Shown here: positions 16,919 to 24,961 of the stretch, piece after piece
How the letters are laid out: every line of letters begins with the position of its first letter
Numbering within the stretch: the first letter of the stretch is position 1
DNA from: Anaerolineales bacterium UBA2317
GTDB lineage: Bacteria > Chloroflexota > Anaerolineae > Anaerolineales > Villigracilaceae
Reading direction: 5' to 3'
Assembly: GCA_002345215.1 (NCBI GenBank)
Contig: DDVH01000015.1
Span: 62,001 to 126,000, forward strand
Length of the DNA: 64,000 bases
Notes under the pieces: model-generated
What the model saw: the letters and a program-made list of their open reading frames with translations, nothing else
Database searches by the model: none
Told to the model about the DNA's origin: nothing
Translations under genes and position numbers: made by a program

Positions 16919-18775
16919 TTAAGATTCCCCAAACTGCTCTTTTGCCTTCTTCGTTTGCCTACCGCGTTCATTGGCATCCAAAATACGTTTACGAATACGA
17001 AAGGCTTCGGGGGTCACTTCCAGTAACTCATCGTCGGCAAGGTATTCGATTGCCTCATCCAGAGACATGCGTCTGGGAGGTGTGAGGCGAATTTCCATAT
17101 CGCCACCAGCCGAACGAATATTCGTCAAATGTTTTTTCTTGCACACATTCACAGAAATATCACCCGAACGCGCATTCTCGCCCACCACCATACCTTCATA
17201 CACTTCCACACCAGGTCCAACAAATAAAAAGCCACGCTCTTCAGCAGATTTCAACGCATACGCTGTCGTCGTGCCTGGCTCCCAAGCCACCAACGAACCG
17301 CTTTGTCTTGTATTCATTGAACCTGCTAATTCATCGTAACCATGAAAGATGGTGTTCATAATACCTGCGCCACGTGTAGATGTGAGGAACTGATAACGAA
17401 AACCGAGCAAGCCACGTGTAGGCACGATGTAAACCACACGCGTCGTTCCTTGACCTGCATCCTGCATATCCATCATTCGACCTCTTCTTGTGCCAAGCAT
17501 TTCGACTACCGCCCCAATCGTCTCACTGCTGGTTTCAATATGAACTTCTTCATACGGTTCAAGAAGTGCGCCATCATCTGCCTTGTGATAAATCACCTCA
17601 GGGCGAGAGACTTGAAATTCATAACCTTCACGGCGCATGGTTTCAATTAAGATTCCCAAATGCAATTCACCACGACCTGATACTAAAAAGTTTTCAGCCG
17701 AATCTGTATCCTCAACGCGCAAAGATACATTCGTACGAAGTTCTTCGTATAAACGTTCACGCAAATTGCGTGATGTTCCCCACTTACCTTCTTTGCCAGC
17801 AAATGGAGATGTATTCACACCAAACGTCATGCGCACAGTTGGTTCTTCTACTTTAATCGTTGGCAATGCAACAGGGTTAGCAGGGTCGGATAACGTTTCA
17901 CCGATAGAAATTTCATCTAAGCCTGCCAATGAAATAATATCTCCCGCAATCGCTTCTTCAATTTCAACTTTGTTCAAACCTTTGAAAGTGTAAAGATATT
18001 TTGCGGATTCAGATAAAACTGTCCCATCCATTTTGATGCGGGCAAGTTTTTGGTTGGCTTTAATTTTTCCTGCAAAAATACGCCCAACGGCGGTGACGCC
18101 ACGATAATCGTCATAACCTAAAGTTGTCACTAACATTTGTAACGGAGCATCTACATCCACTTTGGGAGCAGGAATATGTTTGAGAATCGTATCAAATAAA
18201 GGTTGTAAATCCTCTCCCACTTCGGGAGTGAGACCTGCTTTGCCTGCGGTTGCTTGTGCATAAATAACAGGAAAATCTGCTTGCTCTTCACTAGCCCCTA
18301 ATTCGATAAATAAATCAAAGGTTTCGTTCAATACGCGAGAAGGCTCTGCATCTTTACGGTCAACTTTGTTAATCACTACAATGGCTTTATGACCCATTTG
18401 CAAAGCCTTTTTCAACACAAAGCGAGTCTGTGGCATGGGACCTTCTGCGGCATCCACAAGCAAAAGCACACCATCTACCATGTTCATTACACGTTCTACT
18501 TCTCCACCAAAGTCAGCATGTCCGGGTGTATCTACAATATTTATTTTGATTGGATTGCCAGTTTGCGAATCATTAAGTGTGATAGCAGTATTCTTTGCAA
18601 GAATCGTAATGCCACGTTCACGTTCAAGGTCATTAGAATCCATAACGCGTTCGGCAATTTGTTGATTCTCACGAAAGGTATGAGATTGACGAAGCAATCC
18701 ATCTACAAGCGTGGTTTTCCCATGGTCAACATGGGCGATAATAGCAATATTACGGAGGTCGGTTCTTTCTATCAT
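16919..18775 (-). CDS. typA: Ribosome-associated GTPase TypA/BipA
   Basis: 618 residues, full family length. It is a translational GTPase of the EF-G type that acts on the ribosome under stress and in assembly. G1 AHVDHGKTT at about 14-22, G3 VDTPGHADFGGE, G4 INKVDR; the C-terminal TypA domain follows domains II, III and V. AAGGAAT precedes ATG 18775. An intrinsic terminator at 18801-18829 stands directly upstream, leaving no space for a promoter after it. Confidence 0.97.
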   Translation of the reverse strand: MIERTDLRNIAIIAHVDHGKTTLVDGLLRQSHTFRENQQIAERVMDSNDLERERGITILAKNTAITLNDSQTGNPIKINIVDTPGHADFGGEVERVMNMVDGVLLLVDAAEGPMPQTRFVLKKALQMGHKAIVVINKVDRKDAEPSRVLNETFDLFIELGASEEQADFPVIYAQATAGKAGLTPEVGEDLQPLFDTILKHIPAPKVDVDAPLQMLVTTLGYDDYRGVTAVGRIFAGKIKANQKLARIKMDGTVLSESAKYLYTFKGLNKVEIEEAIAGDIISLAGLDEISIGETLSDPANPVALPTIKVEEPTVRMTFGVNTSPFAGKEGKWGTSRNLRERLYEELRTNVSLRVEDTDSAENFLVSGRGELHLGILIETMRREGYEFQVSRPEVIYHKADDGALLEPYEEVHIETSSETIGAVVEMLGTRRGRMMDMQDAGQGTTRVVYIVPTRGLLGFRYQFLTSTRGAGIMNTIFHGYDELAGSMNTRQSGSLVAWEPGTTTAYALKSAEERGFLFVGPGVEVYEGMVVGENARSGDISVNVCKKKHLTNIRSAGGDMEIRLTPPRRMSLDEAIEYLADDELLEVTPEAFRIRKRILDANERGRQTKKAKEQFGES

Positions 18776-18800
18776 TTATATTCCTTATGTTTACACACAA

Positions 18801-18829
18801 AAACCCTCGACATTGAGAGCCGAGGGTTT
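18801..18829 (-). terminator. Intrinsic terminator or attenuator directly before typA
   Basis: On the minus strand AAACCCTCG and its complement form a stem followed by TTTTTG. It ends the 21529-18890 operon, but it is only about 25 bp before the typA start, so any typA promoter must lie upstream of it. Confidence 0.8.
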
Positions 18830-18889
18830 AAATAGTTTTTTCGGCGTGCGGGCAGTATTTTATCAGATGGATTACGTTTGAGGAAGGGC

Positions 18890-19639
18890 TTACAACCGTG
18901 CCAACTTACCTGCTTTTCTAATATCACGATAATCCCACCACACTTGCCAAATGCGAATTGCGGCTTCGAGTTGAATTTTGAAAGACATTTTTGATTTTCC
19001 AAAACGCCTATCAGCAAAATAAATTGGTGTTTCGCCAATTTTGAATTCTAAGCAATGTGCTAAATAAATCATTTCTACTAAAAACACATATCCACTTGAA
19101 TAAATATGCTCAAATGGAATTTGTCTTAACGCATCGCTACGCCACATTCGATAGCCCGTTGTGACATCATGCAATGGCAAACGTAAAATACCCCGTGCAT
19201 AAAAATTCCCAAAGGCAGATAAATATTTTCGCCAGAGGGGCCAGTCTTTATCCACTGAACCACCCGAAATGTAACGTGAGCCTAGAACAATATCGTGAGA
19301 TTCTAACAACTTTGACATTTCTAACAATGCCGTAGGATCATGAGAAAAATCCGCATCCATCTGGACTATGACTTGGGCATTGCTCGTCAATATTTTCTGA
19401 AACCCATTCAGATACGCCGAACGCAATCCCATTTTGCCGGGGCGATGCATCACTTCAATTCGGTTTGGATGTTCTTTAGCGAGTCTTTCTGCAATTTCGC
19501 CTGTGCCGTCTGGGCTGTTATCATCCACAACCAGCAAGTGAATATTGAGCGGAAGCGAAAATAAAGCGGAGACCAATTTAGGAAGGTTCTCCGCTTCGTT
19601 GTATGTTGGGGTTATTACTGTAATTTTCAAATCGTTCAT
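18890..19639 (-). CDS. Polyprenol-phosphate mannosyltransferase-like glycosyltransferase
   Basis: 249 residues, GT2 family, dolichyl/polyprenyl-phosphate mannose synthase type. Motifs: VVDDNSPDGTGEIA, the metal-binding MDADFSHDP, and TTGYRMWRSDALRQI. It has only the catalytic domain, no C-terminal TM segments, so it works at the membrane face. It would make lipid-linked sugar for GT39-type transferases such as 60689-62686 (inference). It overlaps the preceding response regulator stop by four bases. Confidence 0.9.
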   Translation of the reverse strand: MNDLKITVITPTYNEAENLPKLVSALFSLPLNIHLLVVDDNSPDGTGEIAERLAKEHPNRIEVMHRPGKMGLRSAYLNGFQKILTSNAQVIVQMDADFSHDPTALLEMSKLLESHDIVLGSRYISGGSVDKDWPLWRKYLSAFGNFYARGILRLPLHDVTTGYRMWRSDALRQIPFEHIYSSGYVFLVEMIYLAHCLEFKIGETPIYFADRRFGKSKMSFKIQLEAAIRIWQVWWDYRDIRKAGKLARL

Positions 19640-20493
19640 TTATTCTTTAGGCTTATCAATTCCGTTTTTAATTGATTGACATCACCTTTGTAACTCTTTA
19701 GCGAAGAAATATCACTAAGTTTGGCACTCAAACGGTCTTTTTGTTTCGCCATTTGCTCACGATCTTTCAATGGATAAAAATATTCCATAGATTGGTCTAA
19801 GCGCGAACGAAGTTTTTCACTTAAGTTTGACAAATTAGAAGGCGGTATAAGCAAAATAAAATCTGTAGGGCTTAAGTGACCGAGAAAATCTTCGGCGCGG
19901 CTGAATTCGCGTAGGGTATTACCAATCATCAAACTGATAGCGCGTAAGACATCATCAGAAGCGACAAAGCCGTATGCCTCACGAAAAGCGTCCATGTTAC
20001 TTAATGAAACAAACAACAAAGCAGTATTATCTTTACCAAGCACATCGGAAAGTTTTTCATCAACCAATGCACCTTCTGGTAAACCAGTGACAGGATTTGT
20101 TAAAGAACCTTGGCTGACACGATTTAACGCATTGCGCACACGCAATCGTAATTCTTGAATATCGAATGGCTTGGTGATGTAATCATCCGCGCCGATTTCT
20201 AAACCTTGGAGTTTATCGGAACGGTCACGTTTTTCGGTTAAGAAGATAATCGGAATATCAGAGGTACGGCGGTCTTTTCGTAAACGATGTGCTACTTCAT
20301 AGCCGTCAATATCAGGCAAACGAATATCTAAAATTGCTAAATCTGGTGGAGATTGTTGAGCCGAACGAACGCCATCTTCACCCCAGTTAACAGTAGATAC
20401 GTCATATTCCTGTGAACGGAAATATGCCGTCAGCATTTCGGCTACATCAGGGTCGTCTTCTACGATGAGGATTTTTGATTTAGTGTCTGCCAT
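19636..20493 (-). CDS. Response regulator with degenerate GGDEF domain
   Basis: 285 residues. The receiver domain (about 1-125) has D56 as phosphoacceptor (AILDIRLPD), T86 and K108 (ITKPF). The C-terminal GGDEF-like domain (about 135-260) reads GHLSPTDFILL where GGDEF should stand, so cyclase activity is probably lost and it may act as a sensor or partner. Fourth segment is a coiled, charged tail. Last but one gene of the roadblock/V4R operon. Confidence 0.9.
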   Translation of the reverse strand: MADTKSKILIVEDDPDVAEMLTAYFRSQEYDVSTVNWGEDGVRSAQQSPPDLAILDIRLPDIDGYEVAHRLRKDRRTSDIPIIFLTEKRDRSDKLQGLEIGADDYITKPFDIQELRLRVRNALNRVSQGSLTNPVTGLPEGALVDEKLSDVLGKDNTALLFVSLSNMDAFREAYGFVASDDVLRAISLMIGNTLREFSRAEDFLGHLSPTDFILLIPPSNLSNLSEKLRSRLDQSMEYFYPLKDREQMAKQKDRLSAKLSDISSLKSYKGDVNQLKTELISLKNK

Positions 20494-20511
20494 GCCAGAC
20501 CCTTATAGGTG

Positions 20512-21147
20512 TTAAGAGATTGGTTCTTTTTGTACGATGAATTCACAAACGCTATCGCCCATGGCAATGCATTTGGATTCGTTGACACGGAATTCGTTTC
20601 CGCCGGAAACCCATTTAAGACTTTCTTGTAAAAGCCCAGTGGCAATAAAACATACAGGTTTATCGGCACCGGTTCTGCCCCAACAACATGGGCATTTGTG
20701 AATCGTCCATACCCATTCTGTGTCTTTTTCTTCGACTGTGGTTTGTTGGTCTGAAAGTTGGGAGAAGATTTTTGCAAACGCGGGCAGACCAATTCTCAAC
20801 TTGGATTGAAGCGGTAAAACAACAAAGGCTAAGTCGGCGGCGCCAGCTAAAGCTCCGAAGTTGCGTAATGCATCAGCAAAGGTGGCACGTCCAGCACGAA
20901 GTGCAAGACCTCTTCCACCGCGTGGTCCGTACATTTCTTCAAGTGCAGAACCAATTGCTGAAAGTTCAGCAAAATCAAAACCTTTATCGAGGTTATCAGG
21001 TGGATAGTTTTCAACATAGTGACCTAAACCACCAAGGTTGAGGATGGCGTTGAGACCATTTTTTCCCATTACTTCTTCGAGGGATTTGATGGTGATTAGA
21101 CCAAATTTGTTAGGGTAAAACAGACCGGCTTTTTGGATGGGGCTCAT
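20512..21147 (-). CDS. V4R (4-vinyl reductase) domain protein
   Basis: 211 residues. The Cys-rich C-terminal V4R pattern is plain: KCPCCWGR, KPVCFIATGLL, WVSGGNEFRVNESKC, MGDSVCEF. V4R domains bind small hydrophobic ligands or metals, and are often paired with signalling proteins. GGAGAACCT precedes ATG 21147. Between roadblock (10 bp upstream) and response regulator, so probably the sensory part of the same pathway. Confidence 0.88.
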   Translation of the reverse strand: MSPIQKAGLFYPNKFGLITIKSLEEVMGKNGLNAILNLGGLGHYVENYPPDNLDKGFDFAELSAIGSALEEMYGPRGGRGLALRAGRATFADALRNFGALAGAADLAFVVLPLQSKLRIGLPAFAKIFSQLSDQQTTVEEKDTEWVWTIHKCPCCWGRTGADKPVCFIATGLLQESLKWVSGGNEFRVNESKCIAMGDSVCEFIVQKEPIS

Positions 21148-21157
21148 AGGTTCTCCA

Positions 21158-21529
21158 CTAAATCAACTTTGCCAAATCTTCGGCGGCGCGGCGCATGTCT
21201 AAGAAGATTAGACCAAGCTTGGCTTGTTCGCGAGCCAGAGCAGTGAGGACTGCTTCTTCGCCAACGGACATGAGAACTACATATCCTTTGACGCCTTTTA
21301 TGTATACTTGCTCTAAAGAGCCGCGTCCTAATTCACCGGCAATACGTTCACCCAATGATAACATTGCGGCGGACATAGCTGATACACGGTCTTCTTCAAC
21401 ACCTTGCGGAAGTGCAGAGGCAATGCTTAAACCATCTACACTCACCACAGCTGATGCTTCAATATCAGGTGAGGATGCCTGTAATTCGCGCAGGCGGTCT
21501 ACCATTTGTTGTGTTCGGTTTTTAGACAA
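21158..21529 (-). CDS. Roadblock/LC7 domain protein (MglB-like)
   Basis: 123 residues from TTG 21529, chosen because GGAGGG stands about five bases upstream; longer readings to 21748 run through the promoter. The single roadblock fold (AVVSVDGLSIASALPQG, then LEQVYIKGVKGYVVLMSV) is that of MglB-type regulators of Ras-like GTPases. No MglA-like GTPase is in the window. First gene of a four-gene operon. Confidence 0.88.
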   Translation of the reverse strand: MSKNRTQQMVDRLRELQASSPDIEASAVVSVDGLSIASALPQGVEEDRVSAMSAAMLSLGERIAGELGRGSLEQVYIKGVKGYVVLMSVGEEAVLTALAREQAKLGLIFLDMRRAAEDLAKLI

Positions 21530-21555
21530 GCCAACCCTCCGGGGAAATGTAAATA

Positions 21556-21570
21556 CCTCAACTGTTGAGG
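21556..21570. promoter_or_regulatory. Perfect inverted repeat in the roadblock operon leader
   Basis: CCTCAAC-A-GTTGAGG, a 7-1-7 perfect inverted repeat between the promoter and the ribosome site. Size and place fit an operator; no regulator is known. Confidence 0.5.
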
Positions 21571-21596
21571 ACGTTATCTTTAATAATGATTTAGCA

Positions 21597-21625
21597 ATTT
21601 TAGAACAGGGCAGGGATTGTGTCAA
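21597..21625 (-). promoter_or_regulatory. Sigma70-type promoter of the roadblock operon
   Basis: TTGACA (21625-21620), 17 bp, TAAAAT (21602-21597) on the minus strand; leader of about 60 bases. Confidence 0.75.
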
Positions 21626-21727
21626 GTAAGGGGTTTGCAAATTGGTAAGTTTGAAAAGTAAACGCAAAGAATTTTTAAATAAATGTATTGAAAATTTGGT
21701 TTTGAAATTATCAATCGCGAAATTATA

Positions 21728-21756
21728 TTGACATGCTAATACCATCATGGTAAACT
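21728..21756 (+). promoter_or_regulatory. Promoter of the tRNA genes
   Basis: TTGACA (21728-21733), 17 bp, TAAACT (21751-21756). tRNA-Asp begins 19 bases later, and a GC-rich discriminator (GCGCGCG), typical of stable-RNA promoters, lies between. Confidence 0.75.
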
Positions 21757-21774
21757 AGCGCGCGCTGTTAGATT

Positions 21775-21851
21775 GGTCTCGTGGTGTAGTGGCCTAACAT
21801 GCGGCCCTGTCAAGGCCGAGATCGCGGGTTCGAATCCCGTCGGGACCGCCA
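21775..21851 (+). tRNA. tRNA-Asp (GTC)
   Basis: Cloverleaf with acceptor GGTCTCG/CGGGACC, anticodon GTC in loop CTGTCAA, T-loop GTTCGAATCC, and encoded CCA at 21849-21851. Confidence 0.96.
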
Positions 21852-21929
21852 GAATAAAAAACAAATCGTCCACATGGCGATTTGTTTTTTATTGATAAGT
21901 TAAAAAGTTATAGTAAAATATCTCTTGCC

Positions 21930-22013
21930 GGGGCGATGGCGGAATCGGCAGACGCAACAGACTTAAAATCTGTCGTTGGAAACAACGTGAGGGTTCGACC
22001 CCCTCTCGCCCCA
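21930..22013 (+). tRNA. tRNA-Leu (TAA)
   Basis: Class II tRNA with acceptor GGGGCGA/TCGCCCC, anticodon TAA in loop CTTAAAA, a long variable arm (CGTTGGAAACAACG) and T-loop GTTCGACCC. No encoded CCA. Confidence 0.95.
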
Positions 22014-22074
22014 CAAATGTCATTGCGACTCTTGGTTCAGGATGTTGCAATGACGTTTTCATCTAAAGGCAAAT

Positions 22075-23223
22075 ATGTTTACTCGTCAACACCTTGAAGA
22101 AATTGAAGATAAAAGCCTTGCGCCTTACGGAATGCGCAGCAAGGATACCAAAGGTCGCGCCTATTTAGATACCGAACCTGAATATCGTACATCCTTTCAA
22201 CGTGACCGTGACCGAATCTTACACACCACCGCTTTTCGTAGATTGGAATACAAGACGCAAGTCTTCATCAATTTTGAAGGTGACCACTTCCGCACTCGCC
22301 TCACTCATACGTTGGAAGTTGCTCAAATCGGTCGGACATTATCTCGCGCCTTAGGCGGTAATGAAGATTTAGTAGAAGCCATTTGCTTAGCACATGATTT
22401 GGGTCATTCACCTTTTGGGCATTCTGGCGAAGTTGCCTTAGCACGATTGATGAAAGATTACGGTGGCTTTGACCATAACAAACAATCTCTTAGAATCGTC
22501 ACTGAGCTTGAACAACGTTACCCAGAATTCCCCGGTTTGAATCTTACGTGGGAAGTACGTGAAGGCATGGTCAAACATGAATCAGAATATGATATTTCTG
22601 ATGCAAGAGATTTCAACCCTGATTTACGCGGCAACCTCGAAACTCAAATTGCCAATGTCGCGGATGAATTAGCTTATACTACGCATGACCTTGACGACGG
22701 GTTGCGCTCTGGGATGATTAATCCACAAATGCTTGAAGTTGTAGCCTTGTGGAATATTTTGCGAGAAACGTATAATTGGCGTGGACCCGTTTTGAGTGAT
22801 ATGGAACGCCATCGCATGATTCGTCATTTAGTTGGTATCATGGTGACAGATATGGTCACTGCTACAGATAAACGTTTGAAGGAAAATAAAGTCAACTCGC
22901 CGACCGATATTCAGAAATTAAAAACAAATTTGGTTGGTTATAGTGAAGAAATGCAAAGACGCAACCGTGAATTGAAAGACTTTTTATATGCAAAACTATA
23001 TCGTCATAACCGCGTGGTGAGAATGCAAGTAAAAGCAGAAAAAACAATTTCAGACATATTCCATGCTTACCGAGCAGAACCTGCCATGTTGCCCGAACAT
23101 GTTCAATTTTTCGTCGAGAAGCGTGGTTTAGAAAGAACTATCTGCGATTATATTGCCGGCATGACAGACCGTTACGCAGTCGAAGAACATCAAAAGTTAT
23201 TTAATCCCCTTGAAAAACCGTAA
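22075..23223 (+). CDS. dGTPase-like triphosphohydrolase (HD superfamily)
   Basis: 382 residues. HD-domain metal ligands: RLTHTLEVAQIG (H), CLAHDLGHSPFGHSGE (HD) and NVADELAYTTHDLDDG (D). Removes triphosphate from dNTPs, balancing pools. N-terminal FQRDRDRILHTTAFRRLEYKTQVF is typical of the deoxyguanosinetriphosphate triphosphohydrolase-like class. A terminator follows at 23240. Confidence 0.93.
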   Translation: MFTRQHLEEIEDKSLAPYGMRSKDTKGRAYLDTEPEYRTSFQRDRDRILHTTAFRRLEYKTQVFINFEGDHFRTRLTHTLEVAQIGRTLSRALGGNEDLVEAICLAHDLGHSPFGHSGEVALARLMKDYGGFDHNKQSLRIVTELEQRYPEFPGLNLTWEVREGMVKHESEYDISDARDFNPDLRGNLETQIANVADELAYTTHDLDDGLRSGMINPQMLEVVALWNILRETYNWRGPVLSDMERHRMIRHLVGIMVTDMVTATDKRLKENKVNSPTDIQKLKTNLVGYSEEMQRRNRELKDFLYAKLYRHNRVVRMQVKAEKTISDIFHAYRAEPAMLPEHVQFFVEKRGLERTICDYIAGMTDRYAVEEHQKLFNPLEKP

Positions 23224-23239
23224 TTGATTTTGGTTTTCA

Positions 23240-23280
23240 CAGGGGGCATTAGCAAGAAAGTTTGCCCCCTTTATTATTTT
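23240..23280 (+). terminator. Intrinsic terminator after the dGTPase gene
   Basis: AGGGGGCA and TGCCCCCT form the stem, followed by a T-rich run. Confidence 0.8.
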
Positions 23281-23314
23281 ATTCATCAGACAGACAAGCA
23301 AGAAAGGAGAAGCC

Positions 23315-23779
23315 ATGTCTCAACCCAATTACTTAACTCCCGAAGGTGAAGCAAAACTCAAAGCCGAACTCGCCGAATTGACCGGCCCAAAACGTGAAGA
23401 ACTCGCACAACGGTTACGCTCTGCCATTCAAATGGGAGACCTTTCAGAAAATGCAGACTATCACAAAGCCAAAGAAGACCAAGGCTTTCTTGAAGGTCGC
23501 ATCCAAGAAATTGAAGCAATTCTACGCAATTCTGTATTAATTGAAAAAACAGAAAACACCGGTGTTGTAACTATTGGTTCAACTGTCACCATTCAAGAAG
23601 ATGGGTTTGACCCTGAAAAATATTATTTAGTCGGTCCAGCCGAAGCCGACCCTCGTAACGGGAAAATTTCACACGAGTCGCCAATTGGAAGTGCTTTGAT
23701 GGACAAAAAAGTTGGTGATACAGCCGAAGCCGAAACACCCGGTGGAAAAATCAAATTTAAGATTATCAAAATTGAATAA
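23315..23779 (+). CDS. greA: Transcription elongation factor GreA
   Basis: 154 residues. The N-terminal coiled coil holds the acidic tip GDLSENADYHKAKE, which enters the RNA polymerase secondary channel and triggers cleavage of backtracked RNA. The C-terminal FKBP-like domain ends in TPGGKIKFKIIKIE. AAAGGAGAAGCC precedes ATG 23315. Confidence 0.97.
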   Translation: MSQPNYLTPEGEAKLKAELAELTGPKREELAQRLRSAIQMGDLSENADYHKAKEDQGFLEGRIQEIEAILRNSVLIEKTENTGVVTIGSTVTIQEDGFDPEKYYLVGPAEADPRNGKISHESPIGSALMDKKVGDTAEAETPGGKIKFKIIKIE

Positions 23780-23788
23780 TAACAAAAT

Positions 23789-23815
23789 AAAATCCCTTCA
23801 TAACGAAGGGATTTT
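23789..23815. terminator. Bidirectional terminator
   Basis: AAAATCCCTTC-ATAAC-GAAGGGATTTT between convergent greA and the 23820 gene. Confidence 0.88.
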
Positions 23816-23819
23816 ATTT

Positions 23820-24815
23820 TTACTTGGGCCAAATTGCCAATTCAAGTGTAATTCGTTCAAAATAACTATTATCAGGTAGTGGACCTTTTCCATATTCAAG
23901 GTCAACGATGGTAGCCAGTAATTGCAAAGTTGCGGTTTCAAGCAAAATTTGAGCTTGTGGTTCTACCTGCACTAATTCACCTTTGGGTTCTAAGCGAGAG
24001 CGAATGCCAATATCACTAAAAGCATGTTGAGACATTAAAACTTTTGTGGCGGTCTTGATATCATTTTTATCAAATAACCAAATTTCTAAAGCAGTGACCT
24101 TTTTCGGGTCGCCAACGCCAATGACTTCTGAAACACCAACACCATACTCACCCATAAATTCACCAGCGCCTGTATCAATGCTAAATGATTCATCATATAA
24201 ATCATCACCAAGCAAATAGGTCGTCATTGTTTGAGTAATGGGTGGAGCTAAACCTAATTCAGAAAAATCTGTTTTGGCGGCACTGCGACTAATCTCTGCG
24301 GCTTGCATGACGGTTGTCACTTCACCTGAGCCGCGCCTGCCAAATAAACGGAACAGATACATCCCTGCCGCGGCAAGCACACCAAGCACCAAAACAATCC
24401 CAATGCCAATCAAGGCAGTGTTCATTAAAGAAGATTGCCCGCCGTTTTCTTGTGCTGGTTGTCCGCCACCTGTGGTTGCTAAAATGCTTGCAATCAAATC
24501 ACCAAAGTTTTTTACTACAGCCGGGTCTTGTGTGCCAGGTGTGGTTTGAATTTTCAAGTAAGCTTGATCTGCTCCAATGCCAAGATTCTGCCAACGCTGG
24601 AGAGCCAAGTTTGGGTCAGGGTTGAGGCGATAGGAATCAATCGCCATTCGTAAATAATCTTCTTGCAAATCGGCACGAAGATATGCCGGGGTTGCATCCA
24701 CAAAATCAACAGGGTCAATCTCCCATGCCCAAATTAATCCAAGCAATAGCCCGCCGACAAATAATCCAATTTGAACAAGAGGTAATTTTTTTAACAGAGC
24801 AACGACAAACTGCAT
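23820..24815 (-). CDS. Hypothetical membrane protein, two TM segments
   Basis: 331 residues, not recognised. TM1 at about 12-32, then about 95 residues outside; TM2 at about 130-155 (ALIGIGIVLVLGVLAAAGMYLF), then a large soluble C-terminal domain (about 175-331) that would be cytosolic. The outer part mentions no motif; the C-terminal part is beta-rich. 146 bp downstream of topA on the same strand but behind a family B palindrome. Confidence 0.82.
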   Translation of the reverse strand: MQFVVALLKKLPLVQIGLFVGGLLLGLIWAWEIDPVDFVDATPAYLRADLQEDYLRMAIDSYRLNPDPNLALQRWQNLGIGADQAYLKIQTTPGTQDPAVVKNFGDLIASILATTGGGQPAQENGGQSSLMNTALIGIGIVLVLGVLAAAGMYLFRLFGRRGSGEVTTVMQAAEISRSAAKTDFSELGLAPPITQTMTTYLLGDDLYDESFSIDTGAGEFMGEYGVGVSEVIGVGDPKKVTALEIWLFDKNDIKTATKVLMSQHAFSDIGIRSRLEPKGELVQVEPQAQILLETATLQLLATIVDLEYGKGPLPDNSYFERITLELAIWPK

Positions 24816-24928
24816 AACAGACTCCTTTGGTTTGCTTTCCTCGATTATACAATGGAATTTCGGATGAAAAAATTACGACACCATGATTTGATGAAAACCC
24901 GCCTCATTCTTCGGGGAGGCTTGATTCT

Positions 24929-24959
24929 AAAAGGGACACGGTGTTGCCGTGTCCCTTTT
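24929..24959. repeat. Dispersed palindrome, family B; likely topA terminator
   Basis: AAAAGGGACACGG-TGTTG-CCGTGTCCCTTTT. It lies two bases after the topA stop and has a U run on the minus strand, so it can end that transcript. Confidence 0.8.
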
Positions 24960-24961
24960 CA

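Noticed and set aside
20512..21041. Long antisense open frames under the V4R, TypA and TopA genes
   Set aside because: They lack ribosome sites and recognisable protein patterns, and lie wholly under well-supported genes.
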